Shown: positions 1-11,783, counted from the first letter of the stretch. The stretch: 64,000 bases of DNA from Calycina herbarum (GCA_001414485.1 LLEY01000021.1:62001-126000); one strand, 5' to 3'. Made by a program: numbers and translations. The notes: a model not told the origin generated them from the letters alone.

Positions 1-1435
1 TCGGTCCTCCCAGCGGGTCGAAACTCCCAGTTTGGGTTCTTGGGGTTACGGAGAAACTCATCTCCCGGTTCAAATCTAGTTTCCCAGCCCGGAGGGAGAA
101 TTGATAAAGTGCATCTTTGGGATGCATCTGGCTCTTCGCTGGGCATTGGTTTAATCTCGACGTCCATATCTTTCCTCAATCTAAAATAATGCCAATCATC
201 GCCCGGTCGGGGAACGTAAAGTACGGACAATGGGCCAACTTCCGTGATGCCATACGCATTTGCAATATTGACGCCTGAAGCAACAAGGCTCTCTGCGATA
301 GCTGGCTTAAGTGGACCACCACCGCACGCCACGAAATCCAAATTCTTCAAAACATCGATTCCCTCGTCAGATGGCAGCTCAAATATCTCCTCCAGACTTG
401 ATGGCACAGTCATCAAAGACCTTGCTTTTACCAGCTTGAGAAGTTCAATGGTAGATGATCCTGTGGGTATCGTAGAAGGAATTGGGAAACAAATCGTCTT
501 TCCAATACTCATTGATACACAAACTGGAACTAGGCCAAACCCCTGGGTCGCAAATTATCAGCTGGTTTTCTCCAGCATAAGGTGGACATGACTCACATGA
601 TAAAGTGGTAAAGTAGTAATTGTCAATCCTTGAGCCTCATCAATGTTCGAAAAATCATGGCATGTCGAATACCCAATAAGATACCCATGTGCGTTTTTCA
701 ACGATTTGGGCAACCCCGTAGTACCGGAAGAATGCAGTATGAAAACATCTCTGTCGGTCTCAGAGACATAATGCTCTGGAATAAACACACTTTCGTCGGC
801 AATCGATGAATCACCATCTAGAAACTCTTTATAATGAAGATGTGGGTACAATTTTGGTACAAGCTCATCTTCTCCAAACAAAGTGAGTGCGTTTTGGGCA
901 CTTTGTTGTAAACTTGGCGAGAGAATAACCGCTGCCACTGAGTTTTCGGACAATAGTTTGTGGATAGCAGCGGGACTCAACCTCGCCGATAACAGAAGGA
1001 CCTAGATTTTATTAGTCTATTGGAAGTTTTGATAAATGGGGATGAAGCATGAAGCTGGTAATTTTAGGTTCTTACCGAAACTCCCAGGCTCATGAGGGAG
1101 AACAGATGGAACAACAACCCAACATCGCTATTCATCAACAACGCAACGGGCGGACCCTTCTTGATTTCCCTATTATCATATCTTTTTGCCAATATGACTT
1201 CTCTGATATTCTGAACAATCCATTTCGAAGTGCGCAAAATGGAACATTTGAAGTGCAAATTTGTGATAGTCAAGACAACTGGCTCGCCATCACCAACATT
1301 CGGCTTTTCGACCTGAAGACAAAATGGATGATCCGGGTTCTCTCGTGCATTGAACTCAATTAATTGTGGGATTGTTTTTATACCACCTTGGTTCTTTGGG
1401 CCGGCAGTCGTGTCGACTGGCGCTTGTTGAAACAT
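1..1435 (-). CDS. NRPS-like adenylate-forming enzyme, N-terminal part (cut by window edge)
   Basis: The protein begins with an AMP-binding (adenylation) domain that activates a carboxylic acid as an acyl-adenylate. Three exons are visible: 1435-1076, 1001-597 and 542 to the window edge. Splicing removes a 74-nt and a 54-nt intron and restores phase at both joints. Visible motifs are the A3 phosphate-binding loop HSSGTTGLPKS at about residue 210, LPLYHGFGL created across the second junction, the GGGPL turn and AYGITEVGP (A5-like). About 435 residues are seen. The carrier and terminal domains (reductase or thioesterase) would lie beyond base 1, so the final class (A-T-R reductase or other) cannot be decided. 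Product unknown. No other biosynthetic gene is adjacent on the right. The start is the first ATG after stops. Confidence 0.85.
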
Positions 1436-1966
1436 GAGTGGAAACGCCAGCGGTCGTCCAAGTGAGGTGTTCGGAAATTCCTTGATTGGTGTATTGTAAT
1501 TCTAGTTGCCGCAAATGAAAATTATATCGGGACGGATTTATGTCGTTCTGTGCCTTAGCTTAGGTTGCTTTCGGGGATATGACCTTCCTGTTTTAGGATA
1601 GTGGGCTACCCAGAGTAAAAGAGAGATGTCAGCACCCCAAAAATTCTTTAGGTGGCACAAATAGTATCTTCCTCTCGAAGTAGAAACCAAAACTTCAATA
1701 TCCAATCCACTTTTTGTTTCTGCCAATTACTGTGTCAACGTGCGCGACAATCCTTGGAAAGTCGAAAGTGCGGCGGGTATATTTCTACGCTATGCTTCAA
1801 GTTCAACACAGCCCTTCCTATGTTATAGAAAAATCTAGTATATAATCTCACAGTTCCGAAAATATAAGCTGGGGAATTGTGCGAAACTTTCTCTAGATCA
1901 CGCAAAGAAAAAGCTTTCTTCCGACACTTCGGGGTTTTGTTCAATACCTTTTCCTCGGTCTTGGAG
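1436..1966. other. Intergenic stretch, no gene seen
   Basis: This is the shared 5' flank of the NRPS-like gene and 3' flank of the zinc-finger gene. The short open frames here show no recognisable motif. Confidence 0.5.
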
Positions 1967-4134
1967 TTATGTTGTCATTTGGTGTATACAACAAACACCT
2001 GGGCATGTGCAGATATAATCGCTGCCATAGCCAGAGTCCTGCATTGTTGAATTCACATGAGTAGGTGGATGCTGGTATTGAGATGAGCCGAATAATTCTT
2101 GTGTAGCGAAATCCGCTGAGTTCAACTGTGCAAAGATGGCGTCATCGAAGAAGTCTGGGGTTTGGAGAAAGTTGTCGGTGCCAGACGAGGAATCAGCTTC
2201 AGCTCTAGGAGATATTGGCGTTTGTGGAAGGGTTCGAGGTGCCGTTCGTGTTCGTTGATCCATATTGTTTCTTTCTCGGAATGATTGAAAATGTTCCTCC
2301 TGGGAATCTTGAGATGCTCTGACTATATTTTCAACGAGAGAAGGGTCGAGAGAAGTTTGTGATTGGCGTAATAATTCCTGGAGAAGTGCTCTAAAATTAT
2401 TTCCCTGGTCATTGCGAATGTATTCAACGAAACTGGATAGTTCTTCTGGCCCTGGTAATGGTCCATTTTCATCGCGTGCTGGATCAAAGTCTATTTCGTT
2501 TGTTAACTCCAATTTATGTGTTAGGGAACGAAATTTACAAGGTGAAGGAATTTCACTTTCATTGGGAAATAGGATCCTGTAAATCTCTTTCCACCGCTCT
2601 GTTTCCGTGATCGTTTGCGCGATTTTCTTTTGCTTCTTAGCTTTTTCTCTTGGTCATCATTTAGACCATCCGGTGGTTCGCTCATTTTCACGTCGCATAT
2701 TTCGCCTCTATCGGCAAGTTCGTGGCCATCCCTTTGCTCGGGGATCTTGAACTCTTCTTTGCATCTTTTACAGAATATGGGCCTTTTGTGGCATCTGTAC
2801 AAGTGCTCTCTAGAGATCTATTATTAGTGGCTCTTTAAAAATGGGCGGACCAGGTGGGCTTACTTTACACGTGAAATTGTCTTCCAGCCAGATACAGTAC
2901 AAGATCGATGAGGTGAGAAAATAGAATATTTACGTGGATTGTGTTTCCTAAAAGGACAAGCAAATCTAACGTCGTATTCGGGCTGGTTGTCTGGGGAGGG
3001 GCGTTTGGACGATGGTGGTTTGCTTTGGTCGCCATCACCATCGTCAGCTCCCCTTTCAGATCCAGATCCTTGGTTCCGTCGTCGTTTTCTGCTTTGAGGA
3101 CCCGTTGTTTTGCTATCGTATGTCGTGCCTTCTCCGGTTGGAAACCTTGACTCTTCTATCGTATTTCCTGAATGTTCAGTTGTGTCTTCAATTTCACCTT
3201 GTGCGAAAATATTCCAGCATTTTCTTATCAAGCTCTGTATAAGAATCCGCCTTGTGTTCGTATTCGTGGTGTTGTCTGTCGGTTGTTGTTCCCCGGCTAA
3301 GTTCATATCTTTTAATTCCTCGCAAAGCTCGTCAAACAAGCTATCATCAATCTCATCTCCTCTGACAGCAATATTGGACCATTCAGTATTTGAATCTTCG
3401 AAGTCAACAAAATCTAAGTTCGGTGTCCTTCCCTCAATACTCTTGAGCGAAGTTTGCCGATTCATAGATGGCAACGTAATTCCCCTGTCAGTGTTGGGCT
3501 GGCTTGAAGCATCGCAATACTTATTCAACTTTTCGTCAGAAGTAGGTGTTGTGTATTTTGGCTTATCGTTTCTAAAAGATTTCGCCGAGGCATTGGCCCC
3601 AAGCTGTTTTCCTTTCCCTTTCTCCCTTTTTCTCACCTTAGTTTTGCCCTTGTTAACCAAGCGGGCTCTCGCTCTCTTGTAATCTTTGCTAGTTGCATCT
3701 GATATTCGTGGAGCGTCTTTGTCAAAGAGAGCTGCACGGTGGTTGTAAACCTCGACCATCTCATCCTCACTTGTAATCCCTTTGATAAATTTATCGGCTG
3801 CAAGGAGTGAGTAATTAACTTTTCATGAGAGGAGGTCATTACCGTTGTCGGGAACTCGAAACCTTCTTTCCCTCGGGGGTTCACAAGAAAAGGTGCTTTC
3901 GCTATCAGCGTAGTATCCGATTTCCTCGCTATTTTCACTATCACTGCTATCGCTCTCATTGTCGGGTCCTGAGTCTATGACACAAGAGGTAGGTGGACCG
4001 TACGAGTTGCTTGGACCGGAAATGGACATTTCCAGATTGGACTCCATATTTGCATAGCGTAATGATTCCCACGAAACCCTATCAGCTACCCAAGCATTTG
4101 TCGAGGAACGCGTCACGTGACTTGGACTCGTCAT
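1967..4134 (-). pseudogene. Fungal C2H2-like zinc-finger protein with one frameshift
   Basis: Exons are 4134-3843, 3797-2864 and 2809-1967. Both introns (45 and 54 nt) restore phase. The protein has an acidic Ser/Asp-rich N-terminus, a basic KRxRARLxxKGK stretch and a central CPFRKHNPRKYS ... GWKTISRVKEHLYRCH ... CKRCKEEF zinc-binding region, which is the arrangement common in large fungal C2H2-type proteins of unknown role. After DDQEKKLRS the frame must change by one base near 2625-2635, beside an A/T homopolymer. Beyond it, the family-typical ERWKEIYRILFPNE and EIPSP read on without a stop to 1967. Either this is a young one-base mutation or an assembly indel. Apart from that the whole gene is open, so a functional gene is possible. 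Likely nuclear; target unknown. Confidence 0.7.
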
Positions 4135-4792
4135 CTGCCCCAGTGGAAGAATCTAAATGCACTTTTATCATGCATCTCACATCAATAACATTACAAAGGT
4201 AAAAGCTTTGAACTTGTCGAGGGATTCGCGGAGAAGAATGTATACGTTGGCTGGGAAACAAGCGTAGGAGGCAACAGAGACACTCCCGAATCCTTGGGTC
4301 GAGGAAACGGGTCACCTCTGAACAGAGATAGAAAGAAAAGCAAAAACAATCGAGGAAGGAATTCGCAGCCTGCGCACGGTGTTGTGATTGGTTCTCTCAT
4401 TCCCCTCGATTGAGGACCAACCAAAACTCATGAACTGGCTGAAAATTGATTTCATGATTTCACAACTTGCGAAATACAAGAAATGAGTACCACAAATATC
4501 ATCGAGGTTCGCGCGACCTCCTAGACGGTAAAGATTTCTCAAATGAAGATCAACTTGAGATGCGAGGAAATGAACAGTTAACAACTCCCACAAGATATAT
4601 AGACTCCAGGGAATTCCCAATGATGCCTTTTGTTTGAAATGAAACATTGCCATCTAAAAGATTGTCGAACTTTCGAACACCCTTCTCGACAGAGAAATAT
4701 AATAATCGTAGGTAGTCGATGCTGGTGATGATGAACTTTTTGAAGTTCGAGAAAGTGTTTCACACTAACCCCATTCTGGTCGTTACAGCTTC
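4135..4792. other. Intergenic region between divergent genes
   Basis: The region lies between the minus-strand zinc-finger gene and a small plus-strand gene, and presumably holds both promoters. I see no coding signal or repeat. Confidence 0.45.
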
Positions 4793-5214
4793 ATGCCACC
4801 TCAATTTTCTGATACCGGAGCTCAAGAAACCTCCCAAAATTCCAAAAAGTAACAAATGCCACGCAAACAATTCCAGTACAATTCACTGACAATTGAAACT
4901 TCAGGATCTCCAAGAACGATAAAGGAGCAGTACTTGATGCATACCTACAATCATCACCCTCGGTGCAGGAGCGCCTGGCTCTTGGCGGGAAAGAACCAAT
5001 CATTCCAAAGCTGGTACAGCTGAAGAAGGATACGGACGAGCTTCAAAGGACCATTGGAGGACCTCCAAGTGACTGCTGGTCATTTGGAAGCTGTTTGAAG
5101 AATTGCTTTCTTCCAGTTTTGGAGTTTTGTTTTCCCGTACCGTGGATTAGAAATTTGAATCATCATTCAAGAATCAAGATTGATCAGCCTAGGGAGTCAT
5201 CACAGTTATCCTAG
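4793..5214 (+). CDS. Small two-exon hypothetical protein
   Basis: Predicted exons are 4793-4848 (ATG CCA CCT) and 4905-5214, giving 121 residues. The 56-nt intron has a GTAACA donor, a CTGAC branch site 15 nt before the acceptor and a TTCAG acceptor, and it removes the stop that otherwise closes the first frame. The middle of the protein is soluble-looking and charged (AVLDAYLQSSPS, ERLALGGKEPIIPK, LKKDTDELQRT). The last third is Cys/Trp/Phe-rich and may contain a further intron. I do not recognise the family. Support is the well-formed intron and protein-like composition only. Confidence 0.45.
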
Positions 5215-5256
5215 GATTTTGTTTGAATTTGATATCGTTGACATACCTCCTTCTAT

Positions 5257-6391
5257 TTAGAGATATGCTTCCACCTCTTTCTCCGTCCATTCCCAGAATT
5301 GTTTCGCTACCCCCGTCCCGCTCTCATCAATACTTTTACATGATAATGAGATATCCGCTCTAGGAGTTTGCATCTTCCCCCAAGGTACAGCTAAATCTTG
5401 AATCAGTACAGCTAATGATTTCCAAAATGATTTGATATACTTACCAAAAGTACCATTATTCTCCATCGTTATCTCCGGTGATAAACCACCATACAACTCT
5501 GTGTATGCCCCAAAAACAGGTTCCTTCAATACCCTACTAATAACCAACATCTGCCACCAGGGCATGCTTCGATACAAATCCGTCTTTAAGTTTCCCGGGT
5601 CCAAGCTCTGTCACGCTTCGTCAGTATCCAAACATTTTTACATAGAAATCAACTTACCACACTAAGTATTCCCTCATTCCCAAACCGCTTCGCATACTCC
5701 GAGCAATGCAATATATTCCCGGCCTTACTAACACCATACTTATGCCACGGCCCCTTATCCTCCCTCTCATACCTCAAATTATCCATCTCCACCCCTCCTT
5801 GCGGACTACTTCTCTCCGCCGCACTACTACTAACCCAAACAACCCTCACACTCCCCTTCTCCGCCGTCTTCGCCGTCTCAATAAGCAACGGCGTCAAAAA
5901 CTTCGTAAACAAAAACGGCGCAACATTATTCGTCCCAATCTGCAACTCATAGCCCTGTTTCGTCAGACTCCCCTGCGGAGGAACCATCACCCCCGCATTA
6001 TTCCACAGAACATCCAGTCTCTTCTCCTTCTTGAGAAATTCCTCCGCGGAACTCTTTATCGTTGTGAGATCGCCTAGGTCGAGTTTCAGGTATTCTAGTT
6101 CGCCTTTGGAATTTGGGTGCGAGGATTTGAGGAAGCCCATTGCGTAGTAGGCTTTTTCTGCGGAGCGAGCGGCGATGTATATTTTTGCATTTGCGCCGTA
6201 GAGGATTTTTGCGAGTTCGAGACCTACTCCTGATGTAGAACCAGTGACAATGAAGACCTGTTTTCATTCTCTTGGTTAGCTTGTGGGAGGGAAAGGTGTT
6301 TTGTATTTGGTATCGAACTACGACATACCTTCCCCGTCTGATCGGGCACATTTTCCTCTGTCAATGTCGGTGCTGATGGAGCTTGGCCCAT
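5257..6391 (-). CDS. Short-chain dehydrogenase/reductase (retinol dehydrogenase-like)
   Basis: NAD(P)-dependent oxidoreductase of the classical SDR fold; substrate unknown. Exons are 6391-6329, 6257-5658, 5607-5445 and 5390-5257, with introns of 71, 50 and 54 nt and all phases consistent, giving 319 residues. Motifs in order: cofactor loop TGSTSGVG just after the first intron, NNAGV with the preceding DVLW strand, a VSSSAA serine strand, catalytic YGVSK (Tyr-x-x-x-Lys), and LDPGNLKT after the active site. The C-terminus (AVPWGK ... EWTEKEVEAYL) matches fungal retinol-dehydrogenase-like/WW-domain-oxidoreductase-like SDRs. No signal peptide is seen, so it is probably cytosolic. Length is normal for the group and nothing is disrupted. 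The strong GC bias at third positions opens long antisense frames, which are shadows. Confidence 0.9.
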
Positions 6392-7896
6392 TGCGGCGGA
6401 GGGTAAATTTAGGGAATAAGAGGATTGATATATGGAAGATGGAATACTGGTAAGTAAGTTGGATGAAGAAGAGAGGACATCGCAGGACGTTGTTCCATAT
6501 CTTATCGAGATGTGAAACTGTGCACGCTCGACGAAGGTGCCGTCATGGAGGCGTGTTTGGACTTGGAGGTGGATGCGCCGAGGTATTGGCGAGGGTCTTA
6601 TCCTTGCTTTTCGGGGAGATCTACTCCAAGGCCCGGAAAATCCCCAAAAATAAGAATAAGAGTATTATCAATAACTTGGGCATTCGTTTGTGGAGTAGTG
6701 AACATGAAATCTCACAAGTTAATGGGACTGGTTGATTTTGGAAAGTGATCGAGGCAAATGGAGATCGAAGTTCTACTGGAATATCTAAATAATTGAGTAC
6801 TGGGCTGCCAATATTCTTGAAATAAAACAAGAAACAAAGTCAGAGGTGCTTTTCTATCGGAGTAAAGTACAAGTCAACGTTGAGCAAAACCCTTCGCTTA
6901 CCATCGCTTGAAGCCAGCAACCCCCTTTTCTACCAGCCGAAGCAAAGAGGAAAAAAGCTAAAGAGTCAGTGAACTGAAGCAAGAAGACTACCAGGTTTCA
7001 CAACCCCAGATATCACAGGCAAAGCTTTGGATTTCCTTATCGGCACTATTCGCCTCCTTTACTCCAACCACAGACCCAAAAACATCAAAACTCGCTAAAT
7101 GGACGTCGCAATAATAACAGGCAAGAGCCTTGAGGCACACATCATACTACTCGCAGCAACAATGCTCAATCCATACACCACCATATCCATAACTCCCGAG
7201 TCCACACTCATCACGAGCACTCTCTAGTTCTCCCCATAAATTCCAGGCGATGAGAAGTAGGATAATGAGGGAAGAATCTTGTTGGGGTTTTATAAAGCGT
7301 TTGATTACCGTCAGCAGAAAAGACAGGTGTTTTGAAAGTTTTGAAGTGATAGGCCTCGTAAGAGTTCTGGCCCTATTGAGAGGGCCTTGGTATTTTTGAA
7401 GGAGATGGTGGCATTATTTTCTGTTTTTTCGTTCTCTCACTTCCATGGGGACAGATATGAGAGGAAGTGATACAGAGGCGTACTGATACTTGATCGACCT
7501 CAAGTTGCCGAGAGGAATTATGGATGCTTGTGACGTTTTATATATTTTCATGAAATTGTGCCCCCGTTTCGTGGAATGTTCGAGTATGAGCTTTGTGCTG
7601 CTCAGCTCGAGACAGATCAGATGGAGCCATGGAGTTTTCAAAGCAAGAAATCCAAGATTTTACTCGGAAAAGCTAATTCATTGCAGTTTGGAAAGATAGA
7701 TGAAGTGGCGATCGTAGAACGTGGCTAGCTAATAACAGAAAAAGGAACGAAACCCCAGAAGCATTCCTTGAACGAATTTTGTAAAGGTTTTAGAATCCAT
7801 TTCGGGAATGGGTTTTGAGCATCCCGAGAGCTACCATCACTTGAAAACCCCACCACTTGATATTTTGAGAGAGAGAGCGCGCGGTAATGGCCAAAT
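6392..7896. other. Gene-poor stretch
   Basis: This is the upstream flank of the SDR plus about 1.3 kb in which I find no domain, convincing intron or repeat. Short open frames (for example 6463-6735 and 7414-7641) lack protein-like composition. Confidence 0.45.
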
Positions 7897-8256
7897 TCAA
7901 ATGTAATTTTGACTAAAATGAGTTAGAATAAAAGACTCAATCAAAGCCCAACTTGTCCTCTCGCCCATCTCAAAAAACCTGTCCCCAACAAAACCCCCCG
8001 TAACGAAACTCCAGACCCATCCTCCCCAAGAATCTCCTGAGGTCCCGTAGGTCGAGTTGACATTCATAATCATGGTAGGTCTCGTAAAGACCAAGACGAT
8101 AAATAGGCCAATAATTATAAACAAAGGGTCCATTCCTTCCATTCTTCGCCCGATTCTTCGCCCCCACTGTGGTTGTCGCGGGTTTCGATTGCGAAAAGGA
8201 TTGCGTGTTTGAGAGAAAAGTTCGGTGAAATCTGAGGGATGTTGAGGCTGGCTCAT
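7897..8256 (-). CDS. Small single-pass membrane protein, hypothetical
   Basis: A 119-residue intronless frame starts at a true ATG (MSQPQHPSDF). The N-terminus is hydrophilic and Arg/Asn/Gln-rich. One clear hydrophobic segment, PLFIIIGLFIVLVFTRP, lies at about residues 44-60. It is followed by a Gly/Trp/Ser-rich segment (GTSGDSWGGWVW) and a short aromatic tail. The basic residues before the segment suggest the N-terminus faces the cytosol. No family recognised. The rich, non-repetitive composition and clean membrane helix favour a real gene over chance. Confidence 0.5.
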   Translation of the reverse strand: MSQPQHPSDFTELFSQTRNPFRNRNPRQPQWGRRIGRRMEGMDPLFIIIGLFIVLVFTRPTMIMNVNSTYGTSGDSWGGWVWSFVTGGFVGDRFFEMGERTSWALIESFILTHFSQNYI

Positions 8257-8965
8257 GGTGGGGTTAATATGTTTGGATATGAAATGATGTAACTGATTTT
8301 TCGTGGTTCTGGACGTGACGGATACTGGCTTCTTTTATCTGGACTCATAGAAGGTTCTTGAAGACACGAACATCCGCAAAATTGACCGTCGCTCAGTCAA
8401 GTTGTCGGGAACTAAAACAAAAAATGGATCAAACTAACGGGGATCAAGAACTAAGTCATATGGTCTCTCGTGGACGGAGAATCGGGGAGTAACTTTCTTT
8501 CGTTTCTTTAGGTTTGAGGATGTCCAAGGAGGCGTTCATTGATGAGAGTTAGTAGTCAATACAACTATCTTGAGTCCACCCACTTGAACAGTAGAGTTTA
8601 GCACTACTTGTATCTGTTTTAGAAATGGAATAGTTTGTTGAGTGACCTCAAACCGTTTCATGTGCGGTCCACATTGCAGAACGTTTCTCTCACACGGGTG
8701 CAAGACTTCTGCACCACCTAATCTATTTGGCAAGAATGCAGATGGTAGGCAGTGGGGAAGCACTCGAGCAGGACACAGAAAAGGAATCAGAATCAAAAAA
8801 CAAGGGTAGCCAGAACACCAAAGCTCACTAGTTTAAGATTGAACACGAGGAATGAAAATTATATCTTTATTATTGCGATCTGAGATGAAGAAATCAAGTT
8901 ATCAAATTGTAAATGACATTGAATGCTCAAGGGCAGACTACAACAAGGCTCTTCTATGAAGAATC
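8257..8965. other. Intergenic, nothing recognised
   Basis: Mixed composition. A minus-strand frame at 8536-8796 has no recognisable features. Confidence 0.4.
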
Positions 8966-9085
8966 TCAAGCAGCAAGCAGCCAACGCAAAATTACCCAAA
9001 TGATACGAAGATAGCGACCAATACCCGGATAGAAGAAACCCGCTATCATAATAAGAAGAGAAATAAGACCCATGGTTTCTGGCAT
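8966..9085 (-). CDS. Possible 39-residue hydrophobic micro-protein
   Basis: An ATG at 9085 opens a 39-codon frame (MPETMGLISLLIMIAG ... RWLLAA) that is almost entirely hydrophobic, with a helix of about 20 residues, a central PGIGR turn and a second short helix. It resembles a small membrane peptide in composition only. It stands alone with no larger gene around it. It could be a chance frame. Confidence 0.3.
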   Translation of the reverse strand: MPETMGLISLLIMIAGFFYPGIGRYLRIIWVILRWLLAA

Positions 9086-9872
9086 GTCTGCTGTTGAGTT
9101 TTTCGGGAGTGGTGTTTGGTATTTATGAGGCAATTGAAAAGTTGTTTTTGGCTTCTTTATTTCTGTGTTGATATGTGGAGGAAAGAGGATCTTAGATAAT
9201 TTGTGCTTGCTTCAAGAATAGAGTGAACTTCGTACGGGCACCTGCCTTATTACTTGAAATATCACCATCCCATAGAAGACTCGTGAAGAGACTGGCTACC
9301 AAGGGAGAAACTGAGATATCAAGACACACAAAAAGACAACATTTCAACAATGAAAGAGGGAGAGGCATTGTGAGTCTTGAAAGACACTGGCCTCTTTGGC
9401 CAAGAGACCTCACCAGGTTTTTGGACAGAAATGGAAGGAGAAAGTTGAAGAAATTTGTCCGGGCAAATTTCGGTAAACCTCGCCTCCGAACTTGGCGCAT
9501 TTTGAGGCTATCGCCTGAAATTGGTGTGAAATTGCATCTCACCCCCCTTTTCCATATTTTCGCCTTGAAAGCTCATTCCCCTCGTGCAACCCCTGGTTAT
9601 TATGGGGTCTGTTGGCGCAAGATGAAGTCAAGCTTTCCTGCTTTGAGACAATCTTTCCCCATTCCCACGCATGTCATTTCCCCGCATAGCCTCGATTCGA
9701 TGGCACGCGCCGAATATGACATTGCTCGTTTGATATCAACAGCGACTCCGCGACTGTTCAAAATGCCTTCACTCTCCTCCTCCGACCTCCGACCTCCGAC
9801 CCCCCTTGATCGGCCTCTCTCTCATCCTCTTGCCTTGAAAGAAGATCGTTCACGACGCACCTAGAACTAGCC
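9086..9872. other. Upstream region of the O-fucosyltransferase-like gene
   Basis: A long plus-strand frame (9223-9864) is present but looks like an open 5' flank: Arg-rich, no domain, ending just before the real ATG. Pyrimidine-rich CTCCGAC triplets at 9777-9801 probably belong to the promoter or 5' UTR. Confidence 0.4.
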
Positions 9873-11186
9873 ATGCAACTCCCCGCTGGTGTCAACCGCA
9901 GATATGCCACTATTTCCATCTCCATACTCGCGATCCTTTGGATATGGGTCGCATTCGATAGACCCTACACTCTTCCCTCGCACATCTCCTGGGACATGTA
10001 CTCGAATCGACCAACCTCTGCCCCTCTGATTGATGTCTTCGACTATCCTCCCACTCGATCCGCCGCCTTCCAAGAGGTTTGCGCCAATGCGACTTTCGAC
10101 TCGAAAATAACCTTTGTCTGCGATGACTCTGCTGGGGACGTGGCGGAAGTGCGCAATTCAATCTTGACTTGTGTGCGATTTGCCATGAAGGTTGGCGCGG
10201 ATTTGGTCCTGCCTCGAATAACGATGCGCGAGGATTATGCGGGGGAGAAGGAGGGACAAGGGACGAGCCTAGATTATATGTTTGATATGGAATACTTCGT
10301 GAACTCGTTGGAGCATTTCTGTCCTGATATGACGCTTTATGCAACGGCGGAAGAAGTATCGAAATCCGAAAAAGAGGGAGTTGCTGGATACTTTGCGCTC
10401 GTTCCGGAGAGTCTCGCGACGAAAAACCCCACGGGCGAATACTCGATTGAAGATTGGCATACTGCTTTCAATGGTTGGGTCGCGGGCCAAACAAAACCTG
10501 GTCTGGATCGTATTGTGGTTGAGATTGCGAAATCCTCTTTCACATATCCCACGGGGAGCGATGATGTTGAGTTTACAAATTCGTTTGGGAGAATCCTCAA
10601 GTTTGGTTACGATACTGGCACTATGGCTACTTCCACCCTCGCCAGATTCTCCAACATGTTCGACCATCCTTTCGACATCACCTACCCCATAATATCTGGC
10701 ATTTTCCTCGGCGTTCACTTCAGCACCCAAAAGGATCCAGCAATGATATCCAAAATCGACCAAGTGGATTTTGAGTACGCAACCCAGTCTAAGCTCTTCC
10801 TCGAACATGCAGTCAGTGCCAATTTTTCCACTATATATGCATCATCAGATGTAGCATATAACCTCCCCCAGTTCTACAGCGATGCAGCAGCCTTGAACAT
10901 ATCAGTAGCCACCAAACTTGATCTTCTCAAAGGAAAAGACCGAGAAACACTTCTGGACTTCACTCCAGACCAGCAAATGATGGTGGATTACTTGGTACAC
11001 ACAAAAGCCTCTGGTTTTTCTGGTGTGGGGCACTCTCCTTTTGCGTGGAATATCGCAATGCAAAGACATAAGTTGGCTGAACAGCAGAGCTACTCTGGTG
11101 GACCCGAGGTTTTCGTTGATGATCTGAGTCTTATTTTTGGTACCCCTGGGAGTCAACGCAAATTTGTTACTGGAATGTGGCCTTGA
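9873..11186 (+). CDS. Type II membrane protein, GDP-fucose O-fucosyltransferase-like
   Basis: A 437-residue intronless gene. A basic N-terminus (NRRY) is followed by one membrane anchor at about residues 12-27 (ATISISILAILWIWVAF) and a luminal domain, the topology of a Golgi/ER glycosyltransferase. Family-typical stretches are NSILTCVRFAMKVGADLVLPRI near residue 95 (shortened here), a central IDQVDFEYATQSKLF region and the C-terminal LLDFTPDQQMMVDYLVHTK / GVGHSPFAWNIAMQRH block, as in fungal proteins annotated O-fucosyltransferase-like. Donor and acceptor are not proven; such fungal proteins are mostly uncharacterised. Several N-glycosylation sequons (NATF, NFST, NISV) fit a luminal domain. 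Intact. The start is the ATG immediately before the anchor. Confidence 0.7.
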   Translation: MQLPAGVNRRYATISISILAILWIWVAFDRPYTLPSHISWDMYSNRPTSAPLIDVFDYPPTRSAAFQEVCANATFDSKITFVCDDSAGDVAEVRNSILTCVRFAMKVGADLVLPRITMREDYAGEKEGQGTSLDYMFDMEYFVNSLEHFCPDMTLYATAEEVSKSEKEGVAGYFALVPESLATKNPTGEYSIEDWHTAFNGWVAGQTKPGLDRIVVEIAKSSFTYPTGSDDVEFTNSFGRILKFGYDTGTMATSTLARFSNMFDHPFDITYPIISGIFLGVHFSTQKDPAMISKIDQVDFEYATQSKLFLEHAVSANFSTIYASSDVAYNLPQFYSDAAALNISVATKLDLLKGKDRETLLDFTPDQQMMVDYLVHTKASGFSGVGHSPFAWNIAMQRHKLAEQQSYSGGPEVFVDDLSLIFGTPGSQRKFVTGMWP

Positions 11187-11783
11187 AGTAACAGCAGGAG
11201 CTCATGAATGAAACCAAAAGTCAAGTCGAGATGCTTAGCATGTCGCTACTGGGAAATTGGAGTGGTGTGGGGGTGCTGAACTGCACAACACCTAAAATGG
11301 AGCCGAGTTTGATGAGGAAGGGGAGCTCGCCGAGGAAGAAGTTGGATGTCGTACGTGCACGACGAGACTGAAAGGACCCGTAAAATAGCCACCGTGATGG
11401 TTGATTTAGGGATGGCTCAGGGAAATTATCTAGATGACAAAATATTTATACCTTATATATCTGCAGCTAGCATCTAGCAAACAATACAACATGCCCTCAT
11501 ATCTGTGTAATTCAGTTACCTAATTATCATAGTTTGAATGTGAAAAGAGACTGTTCACGAAATGCATATGCCCCTGGGCGAGCAATATCTTGTCGCATGG
11601 GTTATTGGTACCTGTGTGGGTATAGAGATCAGCAATAGTAGTGGTAAAGCGACCCTGGGTTGCTCCTCTAGACAGGTTGACGAAGACAGGTTCGATAAAA
11701 AATGGGAAATTTTAATGATAGATACCTTATCAAACGAAGCATAAGTCAAAGACGAAATAAGTGGGGAATAAAATGCATTGTCA

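Noticed and set aside
5706..6077. Antisense frame inside the SDR gene
   Set aside because: Pro/Leu/Arg/Thr-rich shadow caused by third-position C bias of the SDR.
9223..9864. 213-codon open frame before the O-fucosyltransferase-like gene
   Set aside because: Arg-rich, no domain or intron, ends just before the real ATG; looks like an open 5' flank.
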